Shown here one piece after another: positions 46,336 to 54,964 of a stretch of DNA of 64,000 nucleotides. The DNA lies in the NCBI GenBank assembly GCA_905215695.1, contig CAJMQN010000006.1:90483-154482 (forward strand), given 5' to 3'. The notes beneath the pieces are model-generated. The model searched no databases, was not told the DNA's origin, and saw only the letters and a program-made list of their open reading frames with translations. How positions within the stretch are numbered: position 1 is the stretch's first letter; each line of letters begins with the position of its first letter. The position numbers and the translations under genes are program-made. This stretch comes from an uncultured bacterium (GTDB taxonomy: Bacteria; Bacillota; Clostridia; Christensenellales; HGM11417).

Positions 46336-48249
46336 ATGAGAGAGAGAATCAATCGATTGGACGCGAGCCGTATCATCAACGGCTACAGTTACAACGACTA
46401 CAAGGGGCTTGTCTTTGACCCGGAGGCGCTCGCCGCGGAGATTGACCGTCTCGCGGCGGACTGCGGCGCGGACGCCTTTGTATTCGGCTCGCGAGAGAAT
46501 GTGCCCGATGAATCCGTCTGTGCGCTCGCGCGGCTCGCCGCCAAGCGCAAGTATAAGTTTGGGATTATCTATGCCTATCAGTTTCCGCCCCCGGGCAAAC
46601 GGAGCCTGTTGAATGCAGAGTTGGTAGAAAAAATTAAAAATATTGCGGGAGACCTCTTTCTTGGAGAATATTTCGGGGAAACGGGCACCAACCTTGCCGC
46701 GAAGGACAGGGGATATTACGTCGAAGGGGCGGACCTTCTTGCGCTGCAAATGCCGCCGCAGAACTTTGCGGATATGCGGGAGGCGAAGGAGCACTACGTC
46801 GCGTTTGTCGGGTCTATGGTCGAATATGACCGCAAGTTTGGTCTTGACAAGACGATGCTCATCGAGCCGACCGCCTTTCAAAAGTACAATCTCGAGGCGG
46901 GTATCGGTACGGCAACTCTCGAAGTTATGCCCGGAAATCCCGAAAGTCTGGTTGCTTTTACGCGAGGAGCGTCCATTGGGTACGGGCGGGAGCAGTGGTT
47001 TGGATATATTGCAAACGAATGGTACGGCGGTTACTATCATGAGGACCCGATAAAACCCAAACGGCTCGCGCTCGCCTACCGCTGGCTCTATATGTCCGGT
47101 GCGAATATGACCAATCTCGAGAGCGGGGGCGGAGGGATTCATTCCTTCGGTTACGATTTGGAAGAGAACTCGCCCGAGTGTACGGAGTACCGCAGGATTC
47201 AGCGGGAATTTGCCGCATTTTTGCGCAAGGACAAACGCCCGCCCTGCGGTCCGCTCGCAAGGGTTGCCTTCCTGCACGGGAATCTGGACGGTTTTACCGA
47301 ATTCCTCGGAGGCTCGTCCTGGTGCCAATTCGGACGGGAAGAGTGGGGAAAGGGGGCGCCCGAGCGCAGTTGGAATATTCTCGATGAGGTCTATCGCGCG
47401 CAGCCTTGGTTTGATTTTGCCGCACACGGCGAGGACGGGGACGACCTTTCGCATGCGCCCGCCTACGGTATGTACGACGTGATTCCCGCGGAATCGCCTG
47501 CGGAGGTCTTCCGTGGGTACGACTTGCTCATTTTTGCCGGGTGGCACACGATGACTGCGGAGATCCTGGAGAATCTCAAGATTTTTGTGCGGGAGGGCGG
47601 ACACCTCGTATTGAGCGCTGCGCACCTGAATCCTTCCGCGAGGCGCGGTGCGGCGTTTGAGGCGATTGAGGGCGTTTCGGACTTGATCGGGTGCGAGATA
47701 ACCGGTGTTTCCAGGGTCAACAGCGGCATTAAATTCAGAAGGAATACCCGTTCGCCCAAGACTTACTATCCGGGTCCGAAAAATCTGATCTGCGACGCCA
47801 ATTTTCCCTGCGGGTTTGCGGATTGGGCTGACGTTACGCTCAAGGGCGGGCGCGTGGTGGGACTGTTCTCGGATACCTTCGATACGCCTTCCGGCGAGGG
47901 GGAAACGAGACCTTTTCTCATAGAAAATGATTTCGGAAAGGGACTTGTGTCCTTCCTCACAAATGCGGACTATCCCGGACACTCCGGCGTCTATCCGATC
48001 TATCGGACTGTTGTCAAGGAACTTTTGACGGCGTCCCACCGAGCCTGCGACTTAAAGGTGATTTGCGGGGATAAGGTGCGTTTCTCTCTCTTCTACGACG
48101 ACAGGACGGGAGAGGAGAAAGTCTATCTCTTGAATACCGATTTCGGACTCCCGGCGGCGGTTGTCGTCAAGTACCGCGGAACCGAACATCACCTCATGCT
48201 CAAGCCGCTCGCCATGCGTGCGCTAAAATTCGAGGAAGAGAAAAAATGA
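46336..48249 (+). CDS. Putative glycosidase with amidotransferase-like domain, family unassigned
   Basis: 637 residues, no signal peptide. The first 300 residues look like a TIM barrel (FGIIYAYQF, LFLGEYFGETG, KTMLIEPTA, NLESGGGG). A later module (YDLLIFAGWHTMTAEILENL then EGGHLVLS) resembles the glutamine-amidotransferase-like domain of GH42-type beta-galactosidases. A C-terminal beta domain follows. Repeated Glu in the barrel (FGETG, LIEPT) could be catalytic; not proven. Last gene of the operon that starts at 42885. Confidence 0.6.
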   Translation: MRERINRLDASRIINGYSYNDYKGLVFDPEALAAEIDRLAADCGADAFVFGSRENVPDESVCALARLAAKRKYKFGIIYAYQFPPPGKRSLLNAELVEKIKNIAGDLFLGEYFGETGTNLAAKDRGYYVEGADLLALQMPPQNFADMREAKEHYVAFVGSMVEYDRKFGLDKTMLIEPTAFQKYNLEAGIGTATLEVMPGNPESLVAFTRGASIGYGREQWFGYIANEWYGGYYHEDPIKPKRLALAYRWLYMSGANMTNLESGGGGIHSFGYDLEENSPECTEYRRIQREFAAFLRKDKRPPCGPLARVAFLHGNLDGFTEFLGGSSWCQFGREEWGKGAPERSWNILDEVYRAQPWFDFAAHGEDGDDLSHAPAYGMYDVIPAESPAEVFRGYDLLIFAGWHTMTAEILENLKIFVREGGHLVLSAAHLNPSARRGAAFEAIEGVSDLIGCEITGVSRVNSGIKFRRNTRSPKTYYPGPKNLICDANFPCGFADWADVTLKGGRVVGLFSDTFDTPSGEGETRPFLIENDFGKGLVSFLTNADYPGHSGVYPIYRTVVKELLTASHRACDLKVICGDKVRFSLFYDDRTGEEKVYLLNTDFGLPAAVVVKYRGTEHHLMLKPLAMRALKFEEEKK

Positions 48250-48285
48250 TTCTTTCGGTCTAAGGGTCAATCATCCGGCGAACTT

Positions 48286-48323
48286 TTCGGCTTTGATATT
48301 TCAAAGCCGAATTTCAATTTTTG
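48286..48323 (+). terminator. Terminator of the PTE-M24-ASRT operon
   Basis: Perfect 11-bp stem TTCGGCTTTGA / TCAAAGCCGAA with a TATT loop, followed by TTTCAATTTTT. The rest of 48250-48504 shows only the promoter described next. Confidence 0.75.
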
Positions 48324-48443
48324 GCGTGGGAAAGTTTAAGTGAATCCTCGCCCGGCAAAGAATTCGGATTTCGGATAATGCGGATTTTCGGTTCGGAAAG
48401 TGCGACGAGTCATTGCTTGGAAAAATTGAAATAAATCCAATAT

Positions 48444-48472
48444 TTCCGTTCCCTTTTTGCAAATTTTATGAT
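48444..48472 (+). promoter_or_regulatory. Possible promoter for the SGNH hydrolase gene
   Basis: TTCCGT, 17-bp spacer, TATGAT; 32 bp before the start codon. The -35 box is weak. Confidence 0.4.
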
Positions 48473-48504
48473 ATGATAAGACAAGCAGAACAGGAGGGCA
48501 AAAA

Positions 48505-49230
48505 ATGAAATTTATGGAAAAGCTGTCCCGAAAGAGCGCAGACCTCTTGGGGGCGGAATCCGCAACTGCGGTATTCCTCGGCGACAGCGTAACGCAGGGG
48601 TGTTTTGAGGTCTATATGAAGCGTGAGAATGCTTTGGAGACCGTCTTTGACTGGGAATCGTCCTATTCCAATAAACTCAAAAAACTGCTCTATCAAATTT
48701 TTCCGAATGCGCAGTGCAACATCATCGACAGCGGAATCAGCGGAGACAATGCGGTTTCGGGGTGTGCGCGGCTGGAACGGGACGTTCTTCGATTTTCCCC
48801 CGACCTTGTGGTCGTATGCTTTGCGCTCAACGACAGCACGCGCGGGGAGGAAGGGCTCGAGGACTATCGGAGAGCGCTTGAGGAAATCTTTTCGAGGGTG
48901 CTTGCGTCAGGCGCGGAATGTATCTTTATGACTCCCAACGCGATGTGCTTGCAAAAGAACTATGAAATCAAGGATGCGCCGATTGCGGGGGCGGCGGAGC
49001 TTTGCTCGCGGATCATGAAGGAGGGGGTTCTCGACCGCTATGTCGAGACGGCAAAGAAAACGGCGGAACGCGCCGGCGTTCCCGTCTGCGACTGCTATGC
49101 GCTTTGGAAAAAGATGTACGCCTATGGGGCAGACCCCGACGATCTGTTGTCCAATAAAATCAATCATCCAACGCGAGAACTTCATGGGTTGTTTGCGCAT
49201 GAATTGCTCCGAACCCTGTTAAATGGCTGA
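48505..49230 (+). CDS. SGNH/GDSL-family esterase
   Basis: 241 residues, cytoplasmic. Block I FLGDSVTQG holds the catalytic Ser, SGISGDNA the block II Gly, CFALNDSTRG the block III Asn, and NKINHPT the catalytic His. Ribosome site AGGAGGG. Such enzymes remove acetyl or other ester groups from sugars. Overlaps the GluQ-RS gene by 8 bp although the two functions are unrelated. Confidence 0.88.
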   Translation: MKFMEKLSRKSADLLGAESATAVFLGDSVTQGCFEVYMKRENALETVFDWESSYSNKLKKLLYQIFPNAQCNIIDSGISGDNAVSGCARLERDVLRFSPDLVVVCFALNDSTRGEEGLEDYRRALEEIFSRVLASGAECIFMTPNAMCLQKNYEIKDAPIAGAAELCSRIMKEGVLDRYVETAKKTAERAGVPVCDCYALWKKMYAYGADPDDLLSNKINHPTRELHGLFAHELLRTLLNG

Positions 49231-50344
49231 AAAAGAGAGTGCTTTGCTGTGCAAAAATATAGAATTGCATAGTACTATGCACAATTTTCAACGCTGTGTG
49301 GGACGATTTGCGCCGACCCCGAGCGGGCGAATGCATCTTGGGAATGCGATGTGCGCGCTCATCGCCTATCTCTCCGCAAAGAGCCGGGGCGGGAAATTCC
49401 TGCTCCGCATTGAGGATCTTGATGCGGAACGGTGTCCGCGCAGATTTGCCGAGGACATCATGCGAGACCTTGAACGGCTCGGGATATTTTGGGAGGGAGA
49501 AGTGCTCTTTCAGAGCGAGAGGGCGGAAGTGTATCGGGAATATTTCGACCGATTGCGGACAAGCGTTCGCGTGTATCCTTGTTTTTGTTCCCGCGCCGCT
49601 CTTCATGCCGCGGAGGCGCCGCATCTTTCGGATGGAAGCGTCATCTATCCCGGAACCTGCCGCTCGCTCTCCCCGGAGGAGATTTCGGCGAAGGAAAAAT
49701 GCCGCCCGCCCGCCTGGCGGGTGCAAGTTCCCGCAGAGGGAGAAAACGCAGGGAAGGAGAACACTGCGGAAGAGAATGCGGCAGAAGAGAACACAGAGGA
49801 AAAGGGCGCTGGGAAAGAGAATGGAGACGGAAGGTTTGGGACAGAGTATGGTGACGGATATCGCGTCGCCTATCTGGACGGTTTGCGCGGAGTATGTTCG
49901 CAGAATCTTTCGCGGGAGTGCGGAGATTTTGTCCTGCGGCGCGCAGACGGCGTATTCGCCTATCAGCTTGCCGTCGTCGTCGATGACGCGCTCTCCGGCG
50001 TTACCGAAGTCGTGCGCGGGGAGGATTTGCGCTCTTCCGCCGCGCGACAGGTTTGGCTCTATCGCTTACTCGGGTTCGAGCCGCCCGTCTTTTATCACAT
50101 TCCGCTTTTGACGGACAGATTTGGGAGAAGGCTCGCAAAACGGGAGGGTGATTCGCTCTCGGACGCCTTAGAGACCTATTCGCCCCGCCAAATCGTGGGT
50201 GCGCTTGCCTTTGCCGCGGGTATTATCGAGGAGCCTGTTCCCGTTTCGCCCGAGGAACTCATCAAAATATTTGATTGGAAGAAAATCGGTGCGGAAAATC
50301 GAGGAACTTGGAGGGTTGATTTTTCGGGGTTTGGCGAGCAATAG
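49223..50344 (+). CDS. gluQ: Glutamyl-Q tRNA(Asp) synthetase
   Basis: 373 residues at most. GRFAPTPSGRMHLGN contains the class I HIGH-like motif; GRRLAKREGD replaces KMSKS. CFCSR and GTCRSL provide the zinc Cys residues of GluQ-RS. The anticodon domain of full glutamyl-tRNA synthetases is absent, as expected. It adds Glu to queuosine in tRNA-Asp. Residues about 171-211 are an inserted low-complexity stretch rich in Glu, Asn, Gly and Ala not usual for the family. The start is uncertain: neither ATG 49223 nor ATG 49277 (MHNFQRCVGRF) has a clear ribosome site; 49277 fits the family start better. Confidence 0.88.
   Translation: MAEKESALLCKNIELHSTMHNFQRCVGRFAPTPSGRMHLGNAMCALIAYLSAKSRGGKFLLRIEDLDAERCPRRFAEDIMRDLERLGIFWEGEVLFQSERAEVYREYFDRLRTSVRVYPCFCSRAALHAAEAPHLSDGSVIYPGTCRSLSPEEISAKEKCRPPAWRVQVPAEGENAGKENTAEENAAEENTEEKGAGKENGDGRFGTEYGDGYRVAYLDGLRGVCSQNLSRECGDFVLRRADGVFAYQLAVVVDDALSGVTEVVRGEDLRSSAARQVWLYRLLGFEPPVFYHIPLLTDRFGRRLAKREGDSLSDALETYSPRQIVGALAFAAGIIEEPVPVSPEELIKIFDWKKIGAENRGTWRVDFSGFGEQ
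49266..49281. other. 16-bp perfect palindrome over a possible start codon
   Basis: TGCATAGTACTATGCA is self-complementary and includes the ATG at 49277 of gluQ. It could be a chance sequence, an RNA hairpin masking the start, or a protein site. Confidence 0.4.
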
Positions 50345-50572
50345 GGCGCAAAGAATTTAGGCGTAGCAAAGTTTACACAAAAGCGAAAATATTAAATACA
50401 GAAGAAAAGGGGGATTGAGATTTTGGCTTGGAGGATGACGAAAATCGGGCAGAGAAAAAATGTAAGCGGAAATCGGCAGAGCGGAGCGGGGCGTCCGAAA
50501 CCCGGAAAGGATCAAAACCGGACGGAAAAAACTTTTAAAAAATAGTGACCGAGAGGTCAAGAGGAGAAAATT

Positions 50573-51802
50573 ATGATTGTCAAGGATTATATCAAACGGT
50601 TTGAAAAACTCGGCTTCGGCTTGTTCGTGCACTATGGGCTCTATAGCGTTCTCGGAAAGGGAGAATGGGTGCAAAATATTTATAAGATTTCCAGGGAAGA
50701 GTACGAGCCGTTGACCGGAAAGTTTTCGCCAAAAAAGGATTGGGCAGCGGAACTTGCGCGGACTGCAAAACTTGCCGGCTGTAAATATATTACGCTGACC
50801 ACGCGGCATCACGACGGGTTCTCTCTCTACGACACGCGGGGGCTTTCGGATTACGACGCGCCCCACGCCTGCGGAAGAGATCTTATTGCGGAATATGTGG
50901 ACGCTTGCCGGGCGGAGGGGATTGTGCCCTTCTTCTACCATACCCTCATTGATTGGCACGCGGAATCCCTGTTCCCGGACTTTGCATCGTACTTAAAGTA
51001 CCTGCGGGACAGCGTAGAGGTGCTCTGTACCAAGTACGGAAAGATCGGCGGAATCTGGTTTGACGGCATGTGGGCGTATCCCGACGCCGACTGGCAGGAG
51101 GACGCGCTCTACGGCATGATTCGTAAAAATCAGCCGGAAGCGATGATTATCAATAATACGGGGCTTTCCGCACTCGGGGAACTCGGACATCCCGAGCTCG
51201 ACAGCGTGACCTTCGAGCGCGGCAATCCCGCGCCCGTCAATCTCGAGGGATTCCCGAAATATATTGCAAGCGAAATGTGTCAGACCCTCAACGATCACTG
51301 GGCGTACGCGGCGGAGGATTGCGATTACAAGTCTTCCAAAGAGCTCATCGAAAACCTTGCTGATTGCCGCCGGTGCGGGAGCAACTTCCTGCTGAACGTC
51401 GGACCGCGCGCGGACGGAAGCCTCGGCGAGATGGAAAGGGGGCTTTTGGGACTTCTCGGACTTTGGGTCAAAAAGAACGGAGAGGCGATCTATGACGTTC
51501 GTCCCTCTGCAATCCGGACAGGGAATCAGGAAGATTTTGTGCTCGAGAGCGCGGATAACTATTATGTGTTTATACGAAACGTGCCCATGACAGCCGACCC
51601 CAATGTCGCAAAAGTCTGCGCAGAAAAGCAGGGATGCCTGCTTAAGACAGCGGAAAAACTTTCCGATGCGGTTTGGCTTGACAGCGGAGAGCCTGTCGAA
51701 CTGAAGACGGAGACGGAGGGCGTAAGCGTTCCGGTGGTACCCTTTGCGTACGGTACAAGTCTCTGCGTGCGCGTGGCGAGGATTCCCAAATCGAAAAAAT
51801 AA
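50573..51802 (+). CDS. GH29 alpha-L-fucosidase
   Basis: 409 residues, cytoplasmic, shorter than fucosidases with a C-terminal beta domain but complete in the barrel. FGLFVHYGLYS and TTRHHDGFSLYDT are standard GH29 motifs; Asp164 in GGIWFDGMW is the nucleophile. A beta domain follows from about 320. Ribosome site GAGGAG. The 228 bp before it hold no gene that I can support. Expected to release alpha-L-fucose from imported oligosaccharides. Confidence 0.92.
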   Translation: MIVKDYIKRFEKLGFGLFVHYGLYSVLGKGEWVQNIYKISREEYEPLTGKFSPKKDWAAELARTAKLAGCKYITLTTRHHDGFSLYDTRGLSDYDAPHACGRDLIAEYVDACRAEGIVPFFYHTLIDWHAESLFPDFASYLKYLRDSVEVLCTKYGKIGGIWFDGMWAYPDADWQEDALYGMIRKNQPEAMIINNTGLSALGELGHPELDSVTFERGNPAPVNLEGFPKYIASEMCQTLNDHWAYAAEDCDYKSSKELIENLADCRRCGSNFLLNVGPRADGSLGEMERGLLGLLGLWVKKNGEAIYDVRPSAIRTGNQEDFVLESADNYYVFIRNVPMTADPNVAKVCAEKQGCLLKTAEKLSDAVWLDSGEPVELKTETEGVSVPVVPFAYGTSLCVRVARIPKSKK

Positions 51803-51808
51803 GAAGTT

Positions 51809-51935
51809 CGGGCGTTGGGTTGGAATGAGAGCGCCTCGGACATTGGGACGGAAACGAGCGCCTCACGGACGTTGGGACGGAAATGGGAGTGGTTCGGGCG
51901 TTGGGACGGATTTAGATCGGGTTCGGACATTGGAA
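51809..51935. repeat. Tandem repeat, 29-bp unit, about 4.4 copies
   Basis: Copies start at 51809 (28 bp), 51837, 51866, 51895 and a partial one at 51924. Each opens with CGGRCRTTGG; the first four continue GGACGG or GGTTGG-type sequence. Non-coding, between the fucosidase stop and a membrane-protein gene. Strand composition (G-rich plus strand) differs from its surroundings. Confidence 0.75.
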
Positions 51936-52016
51936 TTTTGGAGAAAATCCGAATTTGCTTGCCCTTTTGAGACCGAAGTGCTAAAATGGTTTTAACAAAA
52001 CGCATGGAGGTTTGTG

Positions 52017-52427
52017 ATGCAAGAGGACGAAAACAAAAAGCCGGAAAAGAACGACGGCGCGACGGAAAATCAGCAGCGGGAACAGCAGACCGCGGGCAAT
52101 CAGGACGATACCACGAAGAAGATTATCTTTGCGCTGTGCTATCTTTGGGGCATTCTGTTTTTTCTTCCGCTCATCCTCTATAAGGACGACCCGGAGGCGA
52201 AACGGCACGCGAACGCGGGGCTTGTACTCTTGCTCTTTGCCGTAATCGGAAACGTCGTATTTGGCGTCCTGACCGTGTTCGGCGGTTTCATGCACACGTT
52301 GTTTTCCATTGTTGCATCTGTATATAGCCTGCTTTTGCTTATACTCGGCATTCTCGGAATCGTCAATGTCGTCAACGACAGGAAGGAAGACCTGCCGATT
52401 ATCGGTTCCTTTAAGCTCATCAAGTAA
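52017..52427 (+). CDS. Small membrane protein, DUF4870-like
   Basis: 136 residues from ATG at 52017 after GGAGG. A Gln/Asn/Lys-rich cytosolic N terminus of about 35 residues, then three hydrophobic helices (FALCYLWGILFFLPLIL; LVLLLFAVIGNVVFGVLTVF; the last near 95-115). The pattern KDDPEAKRHANAGLVL matches the DUF4870/Tic20-like family of unknown function. Single-gene unit closed by a terminator. Confidence 0.75.
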   Translation: MQEDENKKPEKNDGATENQQREQQTAGNQDDTTKKIIFALCYLWGILFFLPLILYKDDPEAKRHANAGLVLLLFAVIGNVVFGVLTVFGGFMHTLFSIVASVYSLLLLILGILGIVNVVNDRKEDLPIIGSFKLIK

Positions 52428-52430
52428 GCA

Positions 52431-52466
52431 AAAATCCCCGGTGATTTATGCCGGGGATTTTTTATG
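52431..52466 (+). terminator. Terminator after the DUF4870-like gene
   Basis: AAAATCCCCGG / CCGGGGATTTT with loop TGATTTATG and T run. Confidence 0.9.
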
Positions 52467-52509
52467 TACATTTATTTACGATAAGATAAAATTTTCTGAC
52501 GATAGAGCA

Positions 52510-52538
52510 ACGACATTTTGCCGGTTTCGGAGTAAAAT
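52510..52538 (+). promoter_or_regulatory. Possible promoter of the second M24-ASRT operon
   Basis: ACGACA, 17-bp spacer, TAAAAT, 34 bp before the start codon. Only partial match at -35, as expected of a regulated promoter. Confidence 0.4.
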
Positions 52539-52572
52539 GGAGGCAAATACCGGATACGGAGGATTTTATCAT

Positions 52573-53745
52573 ATGGGTAACAGAATCTGTATTCCCGACG
52601 GGGAATACAAGGAGAGAATTGCGAGGGCGGCAAAGCTGATTGCGGAGAGAGGGCTCGACGTGATGGTCGTCTCGAGCACGGAGTCCGACTATGCCAACGC
52701 GAGATATTTTTCCGGCTTTTGGCCGCTTTTCGAGCGTGCGGGGGTTGCGATTTCCGCAAAGGGGGACGCGGCTCTCATGTGCGGACCGGAATCGAGAATT
52801 TTTGCGGCGGATTTTGCGAAAATTGACAAAATCTTCGTGCTCCGTGAATTCCGCGAGTCGGCAGACCCCGCCTATCCTGAATTGCAGGCGGATCATTTTG
52901 CGGACGTCTTTCGGGCGATCGGCGTGACGGGGAAGAAGATTCGCATCGGACTCGGGAGCTATATCGACTGCACCCTTCCCATTTTCGAGGGGCTGAAAAA
53001 CGATTTTCCCGAGGCGGAACTCGTGCGGTGCGACGATATTATGGTCGAACTTCGCAAAGTGAAATCGGACGCCGAGCTCGCCTGTATCAAAGAGGGTTTC
53101 CGAATCATCGAGATTGCGACGGACGAGGTGCTCCGCGCGCTCAAGCCTGGTGTGACCGAACTTCAGATGGTCGGCGTCGCCCAAAAGGCGATCTATGAAA
53201 ACGGCGCGGAATACGAGGGATTGCCCATGTACGTCTTTTCCGAAAAGTCCACGAGTCACGCCATCAGCCGTTCCCGTTACCGCGTGATCGGGAAGGGAGA
53301 TATCGTTCAGCTGAATCTGTCCGCGAAGATTGACGGATATTCGCCGAGTATCGGTTTGCCCGTCTCTATGGGCAAACTCGAGGGCGAGAAAAAGCGCATT
53401 GTCGAATTCTGCCTTGCGGCGCACAACTGGACGACCGAACAGCTCCGCGCGGGAGTGATGGCGTCCGACGTCGCCAAGGGATTCTACAAACTCTTCAAAG
53501 ACGCGGGAATGGAACAAAATTACGTCTACGGACCCTGCCACGGCACAGGCATGATCGAGGTCGAGGCTCCCTGGATGGAGACTTCCTCGGATTATCCTCT
53601 CCAAAAAAATATGACCTTCCAAGTCGATACCTTTGTGTCGGGACCGACCTTCGGCGTGCGCTGGGAGAAGGGAATCGTCATCGGGGAGAACAGCTGTATT
53701 TCCATGACCGATTACCTGAAAAAGCCCGTGGAGTTGGACGTTTAA
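52573..53745 (+). CDS. Creatinase-like M24-fold protein lacking metal ligands (copy 2)
   Basis: 390 residues from ATG at 52573 after GGAGG; upstream in-frame extension runs through the preceding terminator and is rejected. Creatinase_N plus pita-bread domain. Metal positions read Asn248, Ser259, His323 (CHGTGM), Asp352 (FQVDTF), Glu365 (VRWEKG). The pattern of loss is as in copy 1. Followed after 1 bp by an ASRT gene and then a creatininase-family gene, the partner enzyme type in creatinine breakdown. This supports a C-N hydrolase role, though not necessarily on creatine. Confidence 0.86.
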   Translation: MGNRICIPDGEYKERIARAAKLIAERGLDVMVVSSTESDYANARYFSGFWPLFERAGVAISAKGDAALMCGPESRIFAADFAKIDKIFVLREFRESADPAYPELQADHFADVFRAIGVTGKKIRIGLGSYIDCTLPIFEGLKNDFPEAELVRCDDIMVELRKVKSDAELACIKEGFRIIEIATDEVLRALKPGVTELQMVGVAQKAIYENGAEYEGLPMYVFSEKSTSHAISRSRYRVIGKGDIVQLNLSAKIDGYSPSIGLPVSMGKLEGEKKRIVEFCLAAHNWTTEQLRAGVMASDVAKGFYKLFKDAGMEQNYVYGPCHGTGMIEVEAPWMETSSDYPLQKNMTFQVDTFVSGPTFGVRWEKGIVIGENSCISMTDYLKKPVELDV

Positions 53746-53746
53746 A

Positions 53747-54115
53747 ATGGCGATCGGAAAAAAGAATTGGCTCATTCCCGATTGTGAACTCCCCGAAGCC
53801 GGAGAGGGCGTTTTAAAGGGGCATGAGTCCGTGATTGTGGTCAACGATGAAGATTTGCCCGCAAAAATCAAGGTAACGCTTTATTTTACGGACAAAATGT
53901 GCTATGATAACATTGAGTGGGAAGTCGGCGCCAAGCGCGTTCGCTGTTTCCGTATGAACAACCCCGAGGATATGTGCGGGTATCTCGTGCCCTTTGAGAC
54001 GCAGTACGCGATGAAACTCGAGAGCGACCGCAGAATCGTGGTGCAGTACGGAAGGTTGGACAACAGGCAGACAAATCTCGCGTACTATACGACTTTGGGA
54101 TATTCGGAGGATTGA
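53747..54115 (+). CDS. ASRT-family small protein (copy 2)
   Basis: 122 residues. GKKNW opening, LKGHESV, AKRVRCFRMNNPED and QYGRLDNRQTN ... GYSED match the ASRT family and copies 1 and 3. Stop of the M24 gene is one base before its ATG; its own stop is one base before the creatininase ATG. This tight packing implies translational coupling of all three proteins. Confidence 0.87.
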   Translation: MAIGKKNWLIPDCELPEAGEGVLKGHESVIVVNDEDLPAKIKVTLYFTDKMCYDNIEWEVGAKRVRCFRMNNPEDMCGYLVPFETQYAMKLESDRRIVVQYGRLDNRQTNLAYYTTLGYSED

Positions 54116-54116
54116 G

Positions 54117-54851
54117 ATGAGACTCGAAAACTGCATGCCGCGGGAGCTGGAGAACGCCCAAGCGCGCCGTGTTCCGCTGGTGATTGCGGGCGGAACGGTG
54201 GAGTACCACGGACCGCACTGCGCGTTCGGCTGCGACGGGATTATCGTTGAAAAACTCCTTGACAGACTGCAATCCGAAAAGGAACTTGTGATTGCGCCCT
54301 CTATCTGGTACAGTCCGTCGAGCTATGCGGTGGGCGGAAAGGAGAGCGGTACGGTACACGTCGAGGAGGACGTGTTTGAGAATTACTGTTACTATGTGTT
54401 CCGAAGTCTGCTTTACAGCGGCTGGAGGAATATCTATGTCGTCATTCATCATCAGTTCGAACAGGAGAGTCTCATGCCCATGACGCTTTCGTACATGAAA
54501 GCCGCGAAAAAGGCGACCATGCGTTACCTCGAGGAGACAAAGGGCGAGGGCTGGTGGGGCAGCGAGAGTTACAAGGACTATTATGCCGAGCTCGAGGGCG
54601 CGGACAATCCCTTTGCCTGGATTCAGGTCATTCCCACGATGACGGCGGAAGTGCAGAACGCGACGGGGTACGACCATGCGGGAGAATTTGAAAGTTCGCT
54701 TTTGATGGCGCTTGCGCCCGGGACCGTTGACCTTGCGAGAATCGGAGAAAAAAAGCACTGGTTCACCGAAGCCGCGAGAAAGGCGAATCCCGAACTCGGG
54801 GAGAGAATGGCAAAGCTGACCGTCGAATCCCTCGCAAAGCGAATCAAATAG
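54117..54851 (+). CDS. Creatininase-family amidohydrolase
   Basis: 244 residues. Metal motif VEYHGPHCAFGCD (Glu29, His31, Asp40), then IHHQFEQES around 110-118 in place of the usual NGHYENS, and the strongly conserved DHAGEFESSLLMAL. Creatininases open cyclic amides; relatives include arfB-type formamide hydrolases and mycofactocin MftE. Third gene of M24-ASRT-creatininase, closed by a terminator. The shifted second metal motif suggests a substrate other than creatinine. Confidence 0.9.
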   Translation: MRLENCMPRELENAQARRVPLVIAGGTVEYHGPHCAFGCDGIIVEKLLDRLQSEKELVIAPSIWYSPSSYAVGGKESGTVHVEEDVFENYCYYVFRSLLYSGWRNIYVVIHHQFEQESLMPMTLSYMKAAKKATMRYLEETKGEGWWGSESYKDYYAELEGADNPFAWIQVIPTMTAEVQNATGYDHAGEFESSLLMALAPGTVDLARIGEKKHWFTEAARKANPELGERMAKLTVESLAKRIK

Positions 54852-54853
54852 AG

Positions 54854-54884
54854 AAAACGTCCGGTTTGACCGGACGTTTTTTTG
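54854..54884 (+). terminator. Terminator of the M24-ASRT-creatininase operon
   Basis: Perfect stem AAAACGTCCGGT / ACCGGACGTTTT, loop TTG, then a T run. Confidence 0.92.
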
Positions 54885-54964
54885 TTGGAAAGGACGGAAA
54901 TCTGCCGGAGGAGCGGAGGAGTAAGCGTACAGGTTGGCGAATGCGCAAGGGAAACAGAGCAGAA

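Noticed and set aside
45520..48039. 839-codon open frame on the minus strand opposite the TIM-barrel and glycosidase-like genes
   Set aside because: It is antisense to two genes with good ribosome sites and family-like sequence; its translation is Arg/His-rich and has no start signal. Typical shadow of codon bias.
50345..50572. A small gene in the 228-bp gap before the fucosidase
   Set aside because: No frame with a ribosome site or recognisable protein; only a poor TTTACA-like box was seen.
51809..51935. Tandem 29-bp repeats as a CRISPR array
   Set aside because: Units are directly adjacent with no unique spacers, are too diverged and no cas genes are present.
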